From assembly GCF_000764305.2 (NCBI RefSeq), contig NW_025933371.1, positions 1-64,000 of the forward strand: a DNA stretch of 64,000 bases. Direction: 5' to 3'. Position 1 is the stretch's first letter. Each line of letters begins with the position of its first letter. The translations under genes were made by a program, and so were the position numbers. Below the pieces are notes generated by a model. The model was not told the origin of the DNA and ran no database searches. It was given only the letters and a program-made list of their open reading frames with translations. Positions 51,361 through 60,470 of the stretch are shown here, piece after piece. The DNA comes from Hyalella azteca. Its lineage: Eukaryota; Arthropoda; Malacostraca; Amphipoda; Hyalellidae.

Positions 51361-51931
51361 AAGTTACATAGACGCGTCTCCGAAGCTCCAATAAACGAAC
51401 AAACTACCTAGCCACCGATGCCATCTGCGTTTTGCAAACGCGCTCTTGCCGATTGGCGAAGATCATCATCCTTTATTCATCCGATCCTCATACGTTGAAC
51501 TTAAAGGTTAAACTGTTAAAGTGCACAGTCTTGGACTTGAAGTATTTCCCTTAAGTTAAATCATGATTAATTTCCTTTTCTTTTCTTGTTTAATTTGTGC
51601 ATAGCTGTCTCCTGTCTGCGGCTGTCAGTTGTCACCTTGATAAAAAGTATTATTACTACTATATCTTATCATACTAATCATAGGACCTAGATTCACACCA
51701 TTCAAGAGAAATCAAGAGACAAGAGCACAAGACTATGATTTATGTACAAGGATCTGTTTAGAAAAAATTTGATATTTATAGCTAATATTTATAGCTAATA
51801 TTTATATATTTATATACCTATATATTTATAATTATAATTCCATAACCAGGATTGAATTTTTTTTTGTAAATTACAAAAAATATGTAAAAAACTTGACTTG
51901 GCTGGACCTAACTCCAGTAAAACGGTCTCTA

Positions 51932-52560
51932 GCAATGTAAAAAAGGGTTTTAGTCTTTTAGACACACCTAACCCCTAACTCTCTAAGTCTCTAACCCTAA
52001 CCTAACAACTTAACAAGGTTTTTTGCGCTTTTTTGATGTCCGCCTTGTCCGGTAATGTAGTTCATCTATTTTTGCATTCGGTTTTTATGTGCAAAGTACT
52101 GCAAACTAATTGCAGAGACTGCAGCAGAGTACATAACCCAATAACCTTGAACCGTGATAAGGGGATGTGATTTTGTCTGGTTTTCTAACCCTTGTCTGGT
52201 AATGTTACCAATCCTGTCCAGGTTATTGTTAAACTTGGGAAGTTGGGAGTTAAGGTCTTGTATTACCGTCAACCGGGGCTACTCGGGACGGGCAAGGCTA
52301 CTCGGGACAGTCCTCCGACATGGCGTAAAACTGTTATAGTAGCAAAACTAATTGGAATATTACAAAACTAAATGTAGTGGCATAAACGTCAACATTTTTC
52401 CTATCTATGTAGTATAAAGGAAGTTGAAAAATACTACATTTACTAGCTTTGAAAAATTCCTGAAAAAATGGTGAAAAATGCTATTTTGAAAAGTTACTTC
52501 TGCTAAGGTCTGTAGCCAAAAAAATATTTGCCATATTAAAAAAAATATTCGCCGTATTAA
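51932..52560. mobile_element. Transposon-derived unit A, copy 1 (truncated)
   Basis: It starts gcaa..aaaaaagggttttag and passes through CCTAA-rich sequence and a shared ~250-bp block. At 52266 it reaches a transposon terminus, CCGTCAACCGGGGCTACTCG, flanked by TA. It then runs ~290 bp into the element and stops without the opposite terminus. Copies 2 (52561) and 3 (about 54168) repeat this order. Confidence 0.7.
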
Positions 52561-53063
52561 GCAACATAAAAAAGGGTTTTAGACACACCTAACCGGGCTA
52601 ACCCCTAACTGTAACCCTAACCTAACAAGGTTTTTTGCGCTTTTTTGATGTCCTGTAATGTAGTTCATCTATTTTTGCATCCAGTTTTTATGTGCAAACT
52701 AATTGCAGAGTACATAACCCAATAACCTTGAACCGTGATAAGGAGATGTGATTTTGTCCGGTTTTCTAACCCTTGTCTGGTAATGTTACCAATCCTGTAC
52801 AGTTGTTGTTAAACTTGGGAGTTAAGGTCTTGTATTACCGTCAACTGGGGCTACTCGGGACAGTCCTCCGACACAGCGTAAAACTGTTATAGTAGCAAAA
52901 CTGATTGGAATATTCCAAAACTAAATATAGTGGCGTAAACGTCAACATTTTTCCTATCTATGTAGTATAAAGGAAGTTGAAAAATACTACATTTACTAGC
53001 TCTAAAAAATTCCTGAAAAAAAAAAACGCTCAAAACTGTCCCAAGTAGCCCAGGTTGACGGTA
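52561..53063. mobile_element. Transposon-derived unit A, copy 2, ending in a MITE
   Basis: Same order as copy 1. The terminal part, 52838-53061, is a compact element with CCGTCAACTGGGGCTACTCG at its left end and the inverted counterpart (AGTAGCCCAGGTTGACGG) at its right end. TA flanks both ends, as expected for Tc1/mariner-type insertion. It appears to derive from the longer element by internal deletion, joined within an A-run near 53020-53030. Confidence 0.75.
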
Positions 53064-54092
53064 TATATATATATAATACGTATATATAATACAAATATTT
53101 CTATTGAAAGTCAGTCATCAGTTACTTACAAGGCATTAACATTACATCACTATTTCGCAGAAATGTCAACAAAACTTTACTTCAGTTTCATGGATGGGCC
53201 AATTTGGAATGTTGGCTGAACTGACTGATAATGACTGGTACAAATATGTATGTCAAACTGCGCAGCATGTAACCAATGGCTGGAATTTGCGCCGACTCCT
53301 GTGCGAAGAGAAAATATTTAGATTTTGCGCAAACTGCGCCGACCATTAGGTTAAAAAACTCCTTATCCATGAGAAAATTCCCCAAAAACCCCAATTCCCT
53401 TGAGTGTGGTCCACTGTGTGGAAAGTGGGTGAATATGGCAAGATCTTTGGTGATGCTTCTGCAGCTAAATTTCCGTCTTCAGATGATCTTGCCAACACAT
53501 TTGGATTGAAATTATTGCATTTAAGATATTTGCCAGTCTTTGGCCAACTATTTAGAAAAAAATAAGGTTCCCGATACATTGGATGGATCAGGATGCAGTG
53601 AAGCTCATCCAGAAATCAGTTGCAATGAGTTCCTGCCAAAATATACTGCAAAATGTAAACAAGTAGTTGCGGTCACATCATAGTGGTCAGACTGCATTAT
53701 CACATGTTCAAACGACACTTGAGTGAAGACAAATGTTGCTGTACAATCTTACTGTTTTAGGGTAAATTAGTTATTTGGGGTAATATGTGCATGTGACCTT
53801 GCAAATCAGTTTGTGGCTTGTAAATGGCTTTTCATTACCCGGCTTGAATGGCTTTTCTTTAAAAATTACCCGGTGACGATTTTTAAAATGGTTGGTGACG
53901 CTTTTGGCTTAAAAACCCACATATTGGCAACACTGCTTGCACCCTCTGCACCCTGGAGTGTGGTATGCACATATGTAAAGTTTGGTCTTTGTGTTGCCTA
54001 GGTGTGAAATATATCTACTTTCTAATCTACAACCATACCACCCGCAAATGGGGTAATAAGGGACAATTTGAGCATTTTTTGTTGATAACTTC
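53024..54092. repeat. Segment B, copy 1
   Basis: About 1.07 kb, matching 57213-58284 in the same orientation. I count roughly 18 differences, mostly transitions, so about 98% identity. It ends ATGGGGTAATAAGGGACAAT, itself related to the inverted transposon termini. The open frames in it on both strands are short. One frame without ATG (about 53411-53563, VWKVGEYGKIFGDASAAKF..) looks protein-like but is not recognised. Confidence 0.9.
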
Positions 54093-54167
54093 TAGGCTGG
54101 CAAATCCATAAAACCATGGCTCGAAAAATTCAGTCGCGGCTCGCCAAGTAGATATATTCCATACTAG

Positions 54168-54411
54168 ACTCTAACCCTAACCTAACAAGGTTTTTTTCGC
54201 TTTTTTGATGTCCGGTAATGTAGTTCATCTATTTTTGCATCTGGTTTTTATGTGCAAACTAATTGCATAGACTGCAGACGCAGAGTACAAAACCCAATAA
54301 CCTTCAACCGTGATAAGAGGATGTGATTTTGTCTGGTTTTCTAACCCTTTTCTGGTAATGTTACCAATCCTGTCCAGTTATTGGTAAACTTGGGAGTTAA
54401 GGTCTTGTATT
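54168..54411. repeat. Transposon-derived unit A, copy 3 (left part)
   Basis: Repeats the CCTAACCTAACAAGG..cttgtat block of copies 1 and 2 and leads directly into the terminus at 54413. Confidence 0.75.
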
Positions 54412-55177
54412 ACCGTCAACCGGGGCTACTCAGGGCGGGCGAGGCTACTCAGGACAGTCATCCGACACGGCATAAAACTGTTATAGTAGCAAAACTAATT
54501 GGAATATTGCAAAACTAAATATACTGGCATAAACATCAACATTTTTCCTATTTATTTAGTATAAAGGAAGTCGAAAAATACTACATTTAGTAGCTTTGAA
54601 AAATTCCTGAAAAAAATGGTGAAAAATGCTATTTTGAAAAGTTACTTCTGCTAAGGTCTGTAGCCAAAAAAATATTCGCCATATTAAAAAATTTTACTTA
54701 CATAAACGATGCACCCAGGTATCGGCTTGAAAACGTAATTGACGGAATTATCCTATCTCATTCCAAAAAAAATATGGCGGCCATTTCCGCACGGCAGGGC
54801 TACTCGGGACCCCCCCCTGGCTATTCAGGTTCAGGACACCCCCAAAAGCGCATTTACAGTAGAACCTCAGTAAGCAAAGGCTCCAGTTAAGAAAAAAATG
54901 GATTAAAAACAAAGAATATTGATTACATTTACCTCGCTTCGCAAAAAAAATTTCACTTATCGAAAAATTAGTGCATCATCGGTCTTGACAAAATTGTATA
55001 TAGAATGCTATATATATAATTGTGCACCGGGCATCATAGAATGAAAAGTAATTGACTTAAACTATGATTTATTTCTCCAAAATATATGATGGTTGTCACT
55101 AAAACATTCCTTTCTGTTTCAGGTATGTTTTTCACGATCTTTTTTTATAGTAAATTCACTTAACCCAATTAAAATGG

Positions 55178-55344
55178 CGCATAAACAAGCGCATGGCGCA
55201 TAACGCATAAACGAGCACTATTGTTTTTTCCATGTCTGTCTGTCTGTCTGTACTTTTGTCCCTGTCCGTTTGTCTGTGACCTCAAGTTTTATCAACAAGA
55301 AAATGCGCTTTCTGTCACTCACTGCAGTGAGTACTGAGTTATAT
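55178..55344 (+). repeat. Short interspersed repeat R, copy 2
   Basis: Reads agcactattg, a (GTCT)n run, gtgacctcaag, acaagaaaatgcgctttct, GTCACTCACTGCAGTGAG, tactgagttat. It is flanked by a 37-bp direct repeat (55141-55177 and 55345-55381, one mismatch), longer than ordinary target-site duplications. Confidence 0.8.
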
Positions 55345-55377
55345 TTTTTTATAGTAAATTCACTCAACCCAATTAAA

Positions 55378-55648
55378 ATGGTGTGAAATTACAAACCGTC
55401 CTGTGAGCTTACAGATACAGAAAAAATGCTATAAGGCTGCTGATATGAAGCTTGCAGTGGACAAGGTTGTTGTAAATGATGGCCAAAGTCACTCTGGCGT
55501 TTATGACCTTGTTTACGACCCTGGCGTTTATGACCCCGTTTTTGTTTTCAAAACAAAATCTAAAACACAGCCAAAGTCACCCCAGTTGATGGTAATTAAT
55601 GTTTATGGTAATATCATCAATAAAGGAAAAACAAGTAAAAATCACTGA
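55378..55648 (+). pseudogene. Pogo/Tigger-like transposase N-terminus, decayed
   Basis: A start MV*NYKP is followed, after a frame change, by KAADMKLAVDKVVVN. This resembles the MVRNY and DMxxAVxxVxxN pattern of psq-type helix-turn-helix domains that begin pogo-family transposases. A stop in codon 3 and shifted frames show it cannot be functional. The inverted copy at 59100-59223 shows the same two landmarks. Confidence 0.45.
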
Positions 55649-55891
55649 AAATGTCATTTATTCTACCTCTACATCATCTACAATGAAAGAGGAGGACTTC
55701 AGAGTACTGTTAGTAATGGATGAGTAGTTTTATTGAGTACACTCTGCAATTCAGTGTGGAATTCTAAAGGGATATTAAATTAACCAGTACACATAGCATA
55801 TTGGAAAGCAGGACCTGAAAGCTTGGAAAGGCCAGGAACTTTCCACTTTCAGTCCATTATATTATATACATTATACATATCCTATCACTTT

Positions 55892-56135
55892 TCAGCTGTG
55901 ATTGGTTGATGGGATTGTGATTTTAGCCCCTTCCAGCTTTCCACTTTACAGCTGTGATTGGTTGATGGGATTGTGATTTTAGCCCCTTCCAGCTTTCCAG
56001 CTGTGATTGGTTAATGTAATTGTAATGTTATCTGCTTTCTAGCTGTGATTGGTTGATGGGGATGCTTTCAAGCTGTGATTGGTTGATGGGGATGCTTTCA
56101 AGCTGTGATTGGTTGATGGGGATGCTTTCAAGCTG
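55892..56135 (+). repeat. Repeated inverted-CCAAT units (57-, ~45- and 30-bp)
   Basis: Six copies of AGCTGTGATTGGTT begin near 55894, 55950, 55999, 56041, 56071 and 56101. The last three form a perfect 30-bp array. GTGATTGG is the reverse of the NF-Y-type CCAATCAC box, so this could act as an enhancer or promoter, or be only a minisatellite. Confidence 0.85.
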
Positions 56136-56139
56136 AAGG

Positions 56140-57210
56140 TACTATACAATAGAAACAGTTTGTCCACTTTTGATCCTCCTTTTCATTTATAGTCACTCAC
56201 CTGACAGACTGCAGAGCACTGTATCTAGGGAAAGCATTCCACCTTGAGTGGAAAGCTTTTTTATAAGTGAACCTCCATTTCTAGAATTCCACCCTGCTCT
56301 GCATGCTTCAACTATTTTAAAATTAAGTTATATGGCAAGTGTCCTTGTGAACGAGGAACATCGTTCACTAATTTATTCAATGTGCATTTTCTTGTGACAA
56401 AAATTATTCTATTATGTCTGGCAAAGCCGCGCCAGTGACATGTGAGTCAGACCTACAGCAGTTGAAAGTTGAAACTACATAGTACAAGATCAGGTTTGAG
56501 TGGCTGTGCGTCAGGTAGTTAGTCGTGTCCCGCCAGCCCTACAGTGAGGTTCATACCTGAACCCGCTCAGCTCTGTTAACTCTCGGCATTCTTTGCTTAA
56601 CGCTGGAGTTGTGGCTGTGCCGTGAGGATTTAGTCTTACCTGCTATCATTTGCCTAGGCGAATTAATGTAACCTTAACTACGTGCATTAATGCTGTGCAA
56701 TAGCAAATAGAATTGAACGTCTCTCATAATAGTTATTTTAGTCGGAATTTGTGCTTCCTCTTTACCATGTTTTACTGATTTTAAACAAAGTGATTCAATA
56801 AACTATTTCAAGTGTGCTTTGTCGTGATTATATTCCATAGCCACTGAACCGCTTAACTGACGATGACTAGGAGAGTTGAACGGCATCGTAGGTTAGATGA
56901 ATGAGCACAGTAGCCTGGAATTTATTCATATATTGTCCTGGCCTATGAGCGGTGAGCATTCGATCCTGATTGTGAATTACAGGCCTAACGTTTAGATTGG
57001 CTTGTAGTAGCTCTGGCCGGTGACATCCTGAGTAGCCCCGTTCAATGGGGCTACTCAGGACACTCTTTTTTTTTTGCTTCTGGCACCTTAGGAATAGCAT
57101 ATGGATTTTTTTGATGATGCCATTCGATAGCCCTCACAAAGAGCTATAAAATGAGCCTAAACTTGTTTATGAAATGCTTCATCGTAAGAAGTTATTAACA
57201 GTTATTAACA
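56140..57210. other. Segment between the inverted arms
   Basis: It holds moderately GC-rich sequence around 56400-56660 with an AATAAA at about 56797, possibly an LTR or transcript remnant, unproven. A small element with transposon-type ends lies at about 57036-57252 (GGGGCTACTCAGGACA on the left, CCCGAGTAGCCCCGGTTGAC on the right). Confidence 0.4.
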
Positions 57211-57212
57211 AA

Positions 57213-58284
57213 AAAATGCTCAAAACTGTCCCGAGTAGCCCCGGTTGACGATATATATATATATATAATACATATATATAATACAAATATTTCTATTGAA
57301 AGTCAGTCATCAGTTACTTACAAGGCATTAACATTACATCACTATTTCGCAGAAATGTCAACAAAACTTTACTTCAGTTTCATGGATGGGCCAATTTGGA
57401 ATGTTGGCTGAACTGACTGATAATGACTGGTACAAATATGTATGTCAAACTGCGCAGCATGTAACCAATGGCTGGAATTTGCGCCGACTCCTGTGCGAAG
57501 AGAAAATATTTAGATTTTGCGCAAACTGCGCCGACCATTAGGTTAAAAAACTCCTTATCCATGAGAAAATTCCCCAAAAACCCCAATTCCCTTGAGTGTG
57601 GTCCACTGTGTGGAAAGTGGGTGAATATGGCAAGATCTTTGGTGATGCTTCTGCAGCTAAATTTACGCCTTCAGATGATCTTGCCAACACATTTGGATTG
57701 AAATTATTGCATTTAAGATATTTGCCAGTCTTTGGCCAACTATTTAGAAAAAAATAAGGTTTCCGATACATTGGATGGATCAGGATGCAGTGAAGCTTAT
57801 CCAGAAATCAGTTGTAATGAGTTCCTGCCAAAATATACTGCAAAATGTAAACAAGTAGTTGCGGTCACATCATAGTGGTCAGACTGCATTATCACATGTT
57901 CAAATGTCACTTGAGTGAAGACAAATGTTGCTGTACAATCTTACTGTTTTAGGGTAAATTAGTTATTTGGGGTAATACGTGCATGTGACCTTGCAAATCA
58001 GTTTGTGGCTTGTAAATGGCTTTTCATTACCCGGCTTAAATGGCTTTTCTTTAAAAATTACCCGGCGACGATTTTGAAAATGGTTGGTGACGCTTTTGGC
58101 TTAGAAACCCACATATTGGCAACACTGCTTGCGCCCTCTGCACCCTGGAGTGTGGTATGCACATATGCAAAGTTTGGTCTTTGTGTTGCCTAGGTGTGAA
58201 ATATATCTACTTTCTAATCTACAACCATACCACCTGCAAATGGGGTAATAAGGGACAATTTGAGCATTTTTTGTTGATAACTTT
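57213..58284. repeat. Segment B, copy 2
   Basis: Same-orientation duplicate of 53024-54092. It starts within the right terminus of a small CCGTCAAC-type element, has ATAT dinucleotides near 57250, and ends at gggacaatttgagcattttttgttgataact. Beyond this point the two copies diverge abruptly. Confidence 0.9.
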
Positions 58285-58864
58285 TTGACATGAAACATTT
58301 CATGAATGAGTTTGGGCTTATTTTAACCCTTTCACGGGTAAGTTACCATATATGGTCACTTAAAATCGCGTCACAAAAAGCCTCACCACGGCTTCCTGTT
58401 TGTTTTTGAGGCATCCTTATAATGCCTCAGTCAATCCCTAATTATCTGACCATCATTCTATCTATAGCATCACCAGCTGCAAAGTCCACAAATTGAAATA
58501 TGAGCATTTAAATGAAGGTTTTGACTCGGACAATGGAATTGACGCTCTTTCCGCATTTTTCTTAATAACGTGGAAGTATCGATATATATATTTATTTATT
58601 TTGGCAACTCGATTAAATTTAATTAAATTAAATTTTTATGCTTCTAATTTTTCATTTGTATAAACTGAATTTTGATTATAAAGAAAAATTTTGTTTACTG
58701 ATCGCATTTATTGAATTCTTCAAGTGCAATTTAAACCTTCAATAGGCAAAATTTGCAAAATACATAGAAATAAATATATTGTATAATACTTCTTACTTTC
58801 TTGAAATGGTTTCTGAAATTTTAATTTCTGGATATTTCAATGCTTGCCTGCTAAAGGGTTAAGT

Positions 58865-60036
58865 TCNAACGGGGTAATTTGGGACACTAAATCTTAATTT
58901 CAAAACATTTGGAGCCTGCTGAGTGTACTTAATCATTACTAAAAGTACCCCAAGGTCCTCTTCTTCCTTTGTTGATGATGTAAATGTAGAATAAATTACA
59001 TTTTATGTGATTTGTACATGCTGTTCTTTATTGATATGATATTACCATATCCCCCATAGTACATTTCAGTATTATTGATGTGATATTACCATATCCATGG
59101 ACATGCCATTGAGCATTGACACTTACCTTGTCCACTGCAATCTTCATATCAGACAGCAGCCATATAGCATATCTTCTGTAGTATCTGTAAGCTTACAGGA
59201 TTGGGCTTGTAATTTTGCACCATTTTAATTGGGTGATTTGGGCCAAGTAAATTCAGTATAACAAAAAAAGATTGTGAAAAACATACCTGAAAAAGAAAGA
59301 AATATTTTAGTGACAATCATAATATTTTTTTGAGAAATAAATCTTTGTTTTGGTCAACTACTTTTCATTCCATGAAGCCCGGTTGTCAAATTCGTCTATG
59401 ACATTCGATGTACAATTTCATCTATGACATTCTATGCATAATTTTTTGATGACTGATGATGCATTAATTTTTGGTTAAGTGAATTTTTTTTTGATGAGTG
59501 ACATAAATTTAATCAGAATTCTTGGTTTTTAATCAATTTTTTTGTTAACTGGAGCCCTTGCTAACTGAGGTTCTACTGCAAATGCATTTTTAGAAATGTC
59601 TTGTATCACCCCTGGGGGGTTGTCCCTAAATACCCCGTCATTTGGAAATTGTTGCCAATTTCTTTTGGATTGAGTTGAAAAAAATTCCGTCAAGTAAGTT
59701 TTAAAAGCCAATACCTGTCTGCAACATTTTTGATCAAAAATTTTCAATACAGCAAATATTTTTTTACTACAGACCTAGGTAAACAGAAGTAGGTACATTT
59801 GTGAAATAAAATTTTTCAACATTTTTTTTCTGGGAATTTTTTTAGATCTAGTAAATGTATGATTTCTTAATTTCCTAAATGATACATATAGATAAGAAAA
59901 ATGTTGAAGTTTACTATCCCACTATTTTAGGTTTTGCAATATTTCAATTAGTTTTGTTGTTGCAATAACATTTTTATGCCAAAATGGAGGACTGTCCTGA
60001 TTTAACCTGCTCATCCCTTATTATCCTGTTTGACGG
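58865..60036 (-). mobile_element. Composite pogo/Tigger-like element, right inverted arm
   Basis: Read leftwards from 60036 (TA flank at 60037-60038): CCGTCAAACAGGATAATAAG, then the internal CAGTAGAACCTCAGTTAGC terminus at 59578, then the decayed transposase start (59223). It ends at about 58865 with GTCCCAAATTACCCCGTT, an opposite-type terminus containing an N at 58867. It pairs with 54413-55740 over most of its length. Its outer end is 338 bp from the MFAP1 start codon. Confidence 0.75.
59100..59223 (-). pseudogene. Pogo/Tigger-like transposase N-terminus, decayed, inverted copy
   Basis: Begins MVQNYKPNP at 59223 and, in another frame, reads DMKIAVDKVSVN. It carries the same landmarks as the left copy but with different mutations, and no full transposase follows. 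Confidence 0.45.
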
Positions 60037-60373
60037 TAGCTTTCCTGCTATTTATGGAGCTCCTATCTAATTGTTAATAAAAGTGTATAATTGGGCTTGG
60101 AGATTTTAAGTGTATTGAAATTTTGTCACTTTGGAGCTGCAAAATTTTACTCATAGGTGGGGAAATTACGATAGTGGTGTTGCCAAGATGTCATTTAGGC
60201 CCATTAATATTAAAGATCTGTCACCAAAACTTCCTCAACCTTTAAGATTAAAATGCAATTTTTTTGCATTCTAGTTTTAACTGGTGCATTAAACATTTTT
60301 TCAATGATTGCAGGTTTTTCTGTATAGATATCAAAAGTTTTTGTTATTTCATAGCAATATAAAAAGAGCCATA

Positions 60374-60470
60374 ATGTTGGAACAGCAATGGGCTGGCCCG
60401 CCTCCTATGGCTGCTCAGCCAATGGGAATCCAGTCTACTGCAGGTGCAGTGCCGGTTGTCAATGAAAAAG
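60374..60470 (+). CDS. MFAP1: MFAP1 exon 1
   Basis: Ends GAAAAAG|GTAAAT in phase 1. Codes the conserved IQSTAGAVPV segment after a short Pro/Ala/Met-rich leader. Confidence 0.85.

Larger units (their letters stand above)
54413..55740 (+). mobile_element. Composite pogo/Tigger-like element, left inverted arm
   Basis: Begins CCGTCAACCGGGGCTACTC after TA. At 54857 it meets a second terminus, CAGTAGAACCTCAGTAAGC, a pogo/Tigger-type end. It then runs into a decayed transposase start at 55378. The whole arm is the inverted counterpart of 58865-60036, with many substitutions. A repeat R insertion (55178-55344) interrupts it, flanked by 37-bp direct repeats. Confidence 0.75.

Noticed and set aside
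53188..53579. Conserved short frames in both copies of segment B
   Set aside because: Identity reflects recent DNA duplication, not selection; frames exist on both strands and are short.
56400..56840. Retroelement gag start or LTR with AATAAA
   Set aside because: The ATG-led frame is under 25 codons and no LTR boundaries are visible.
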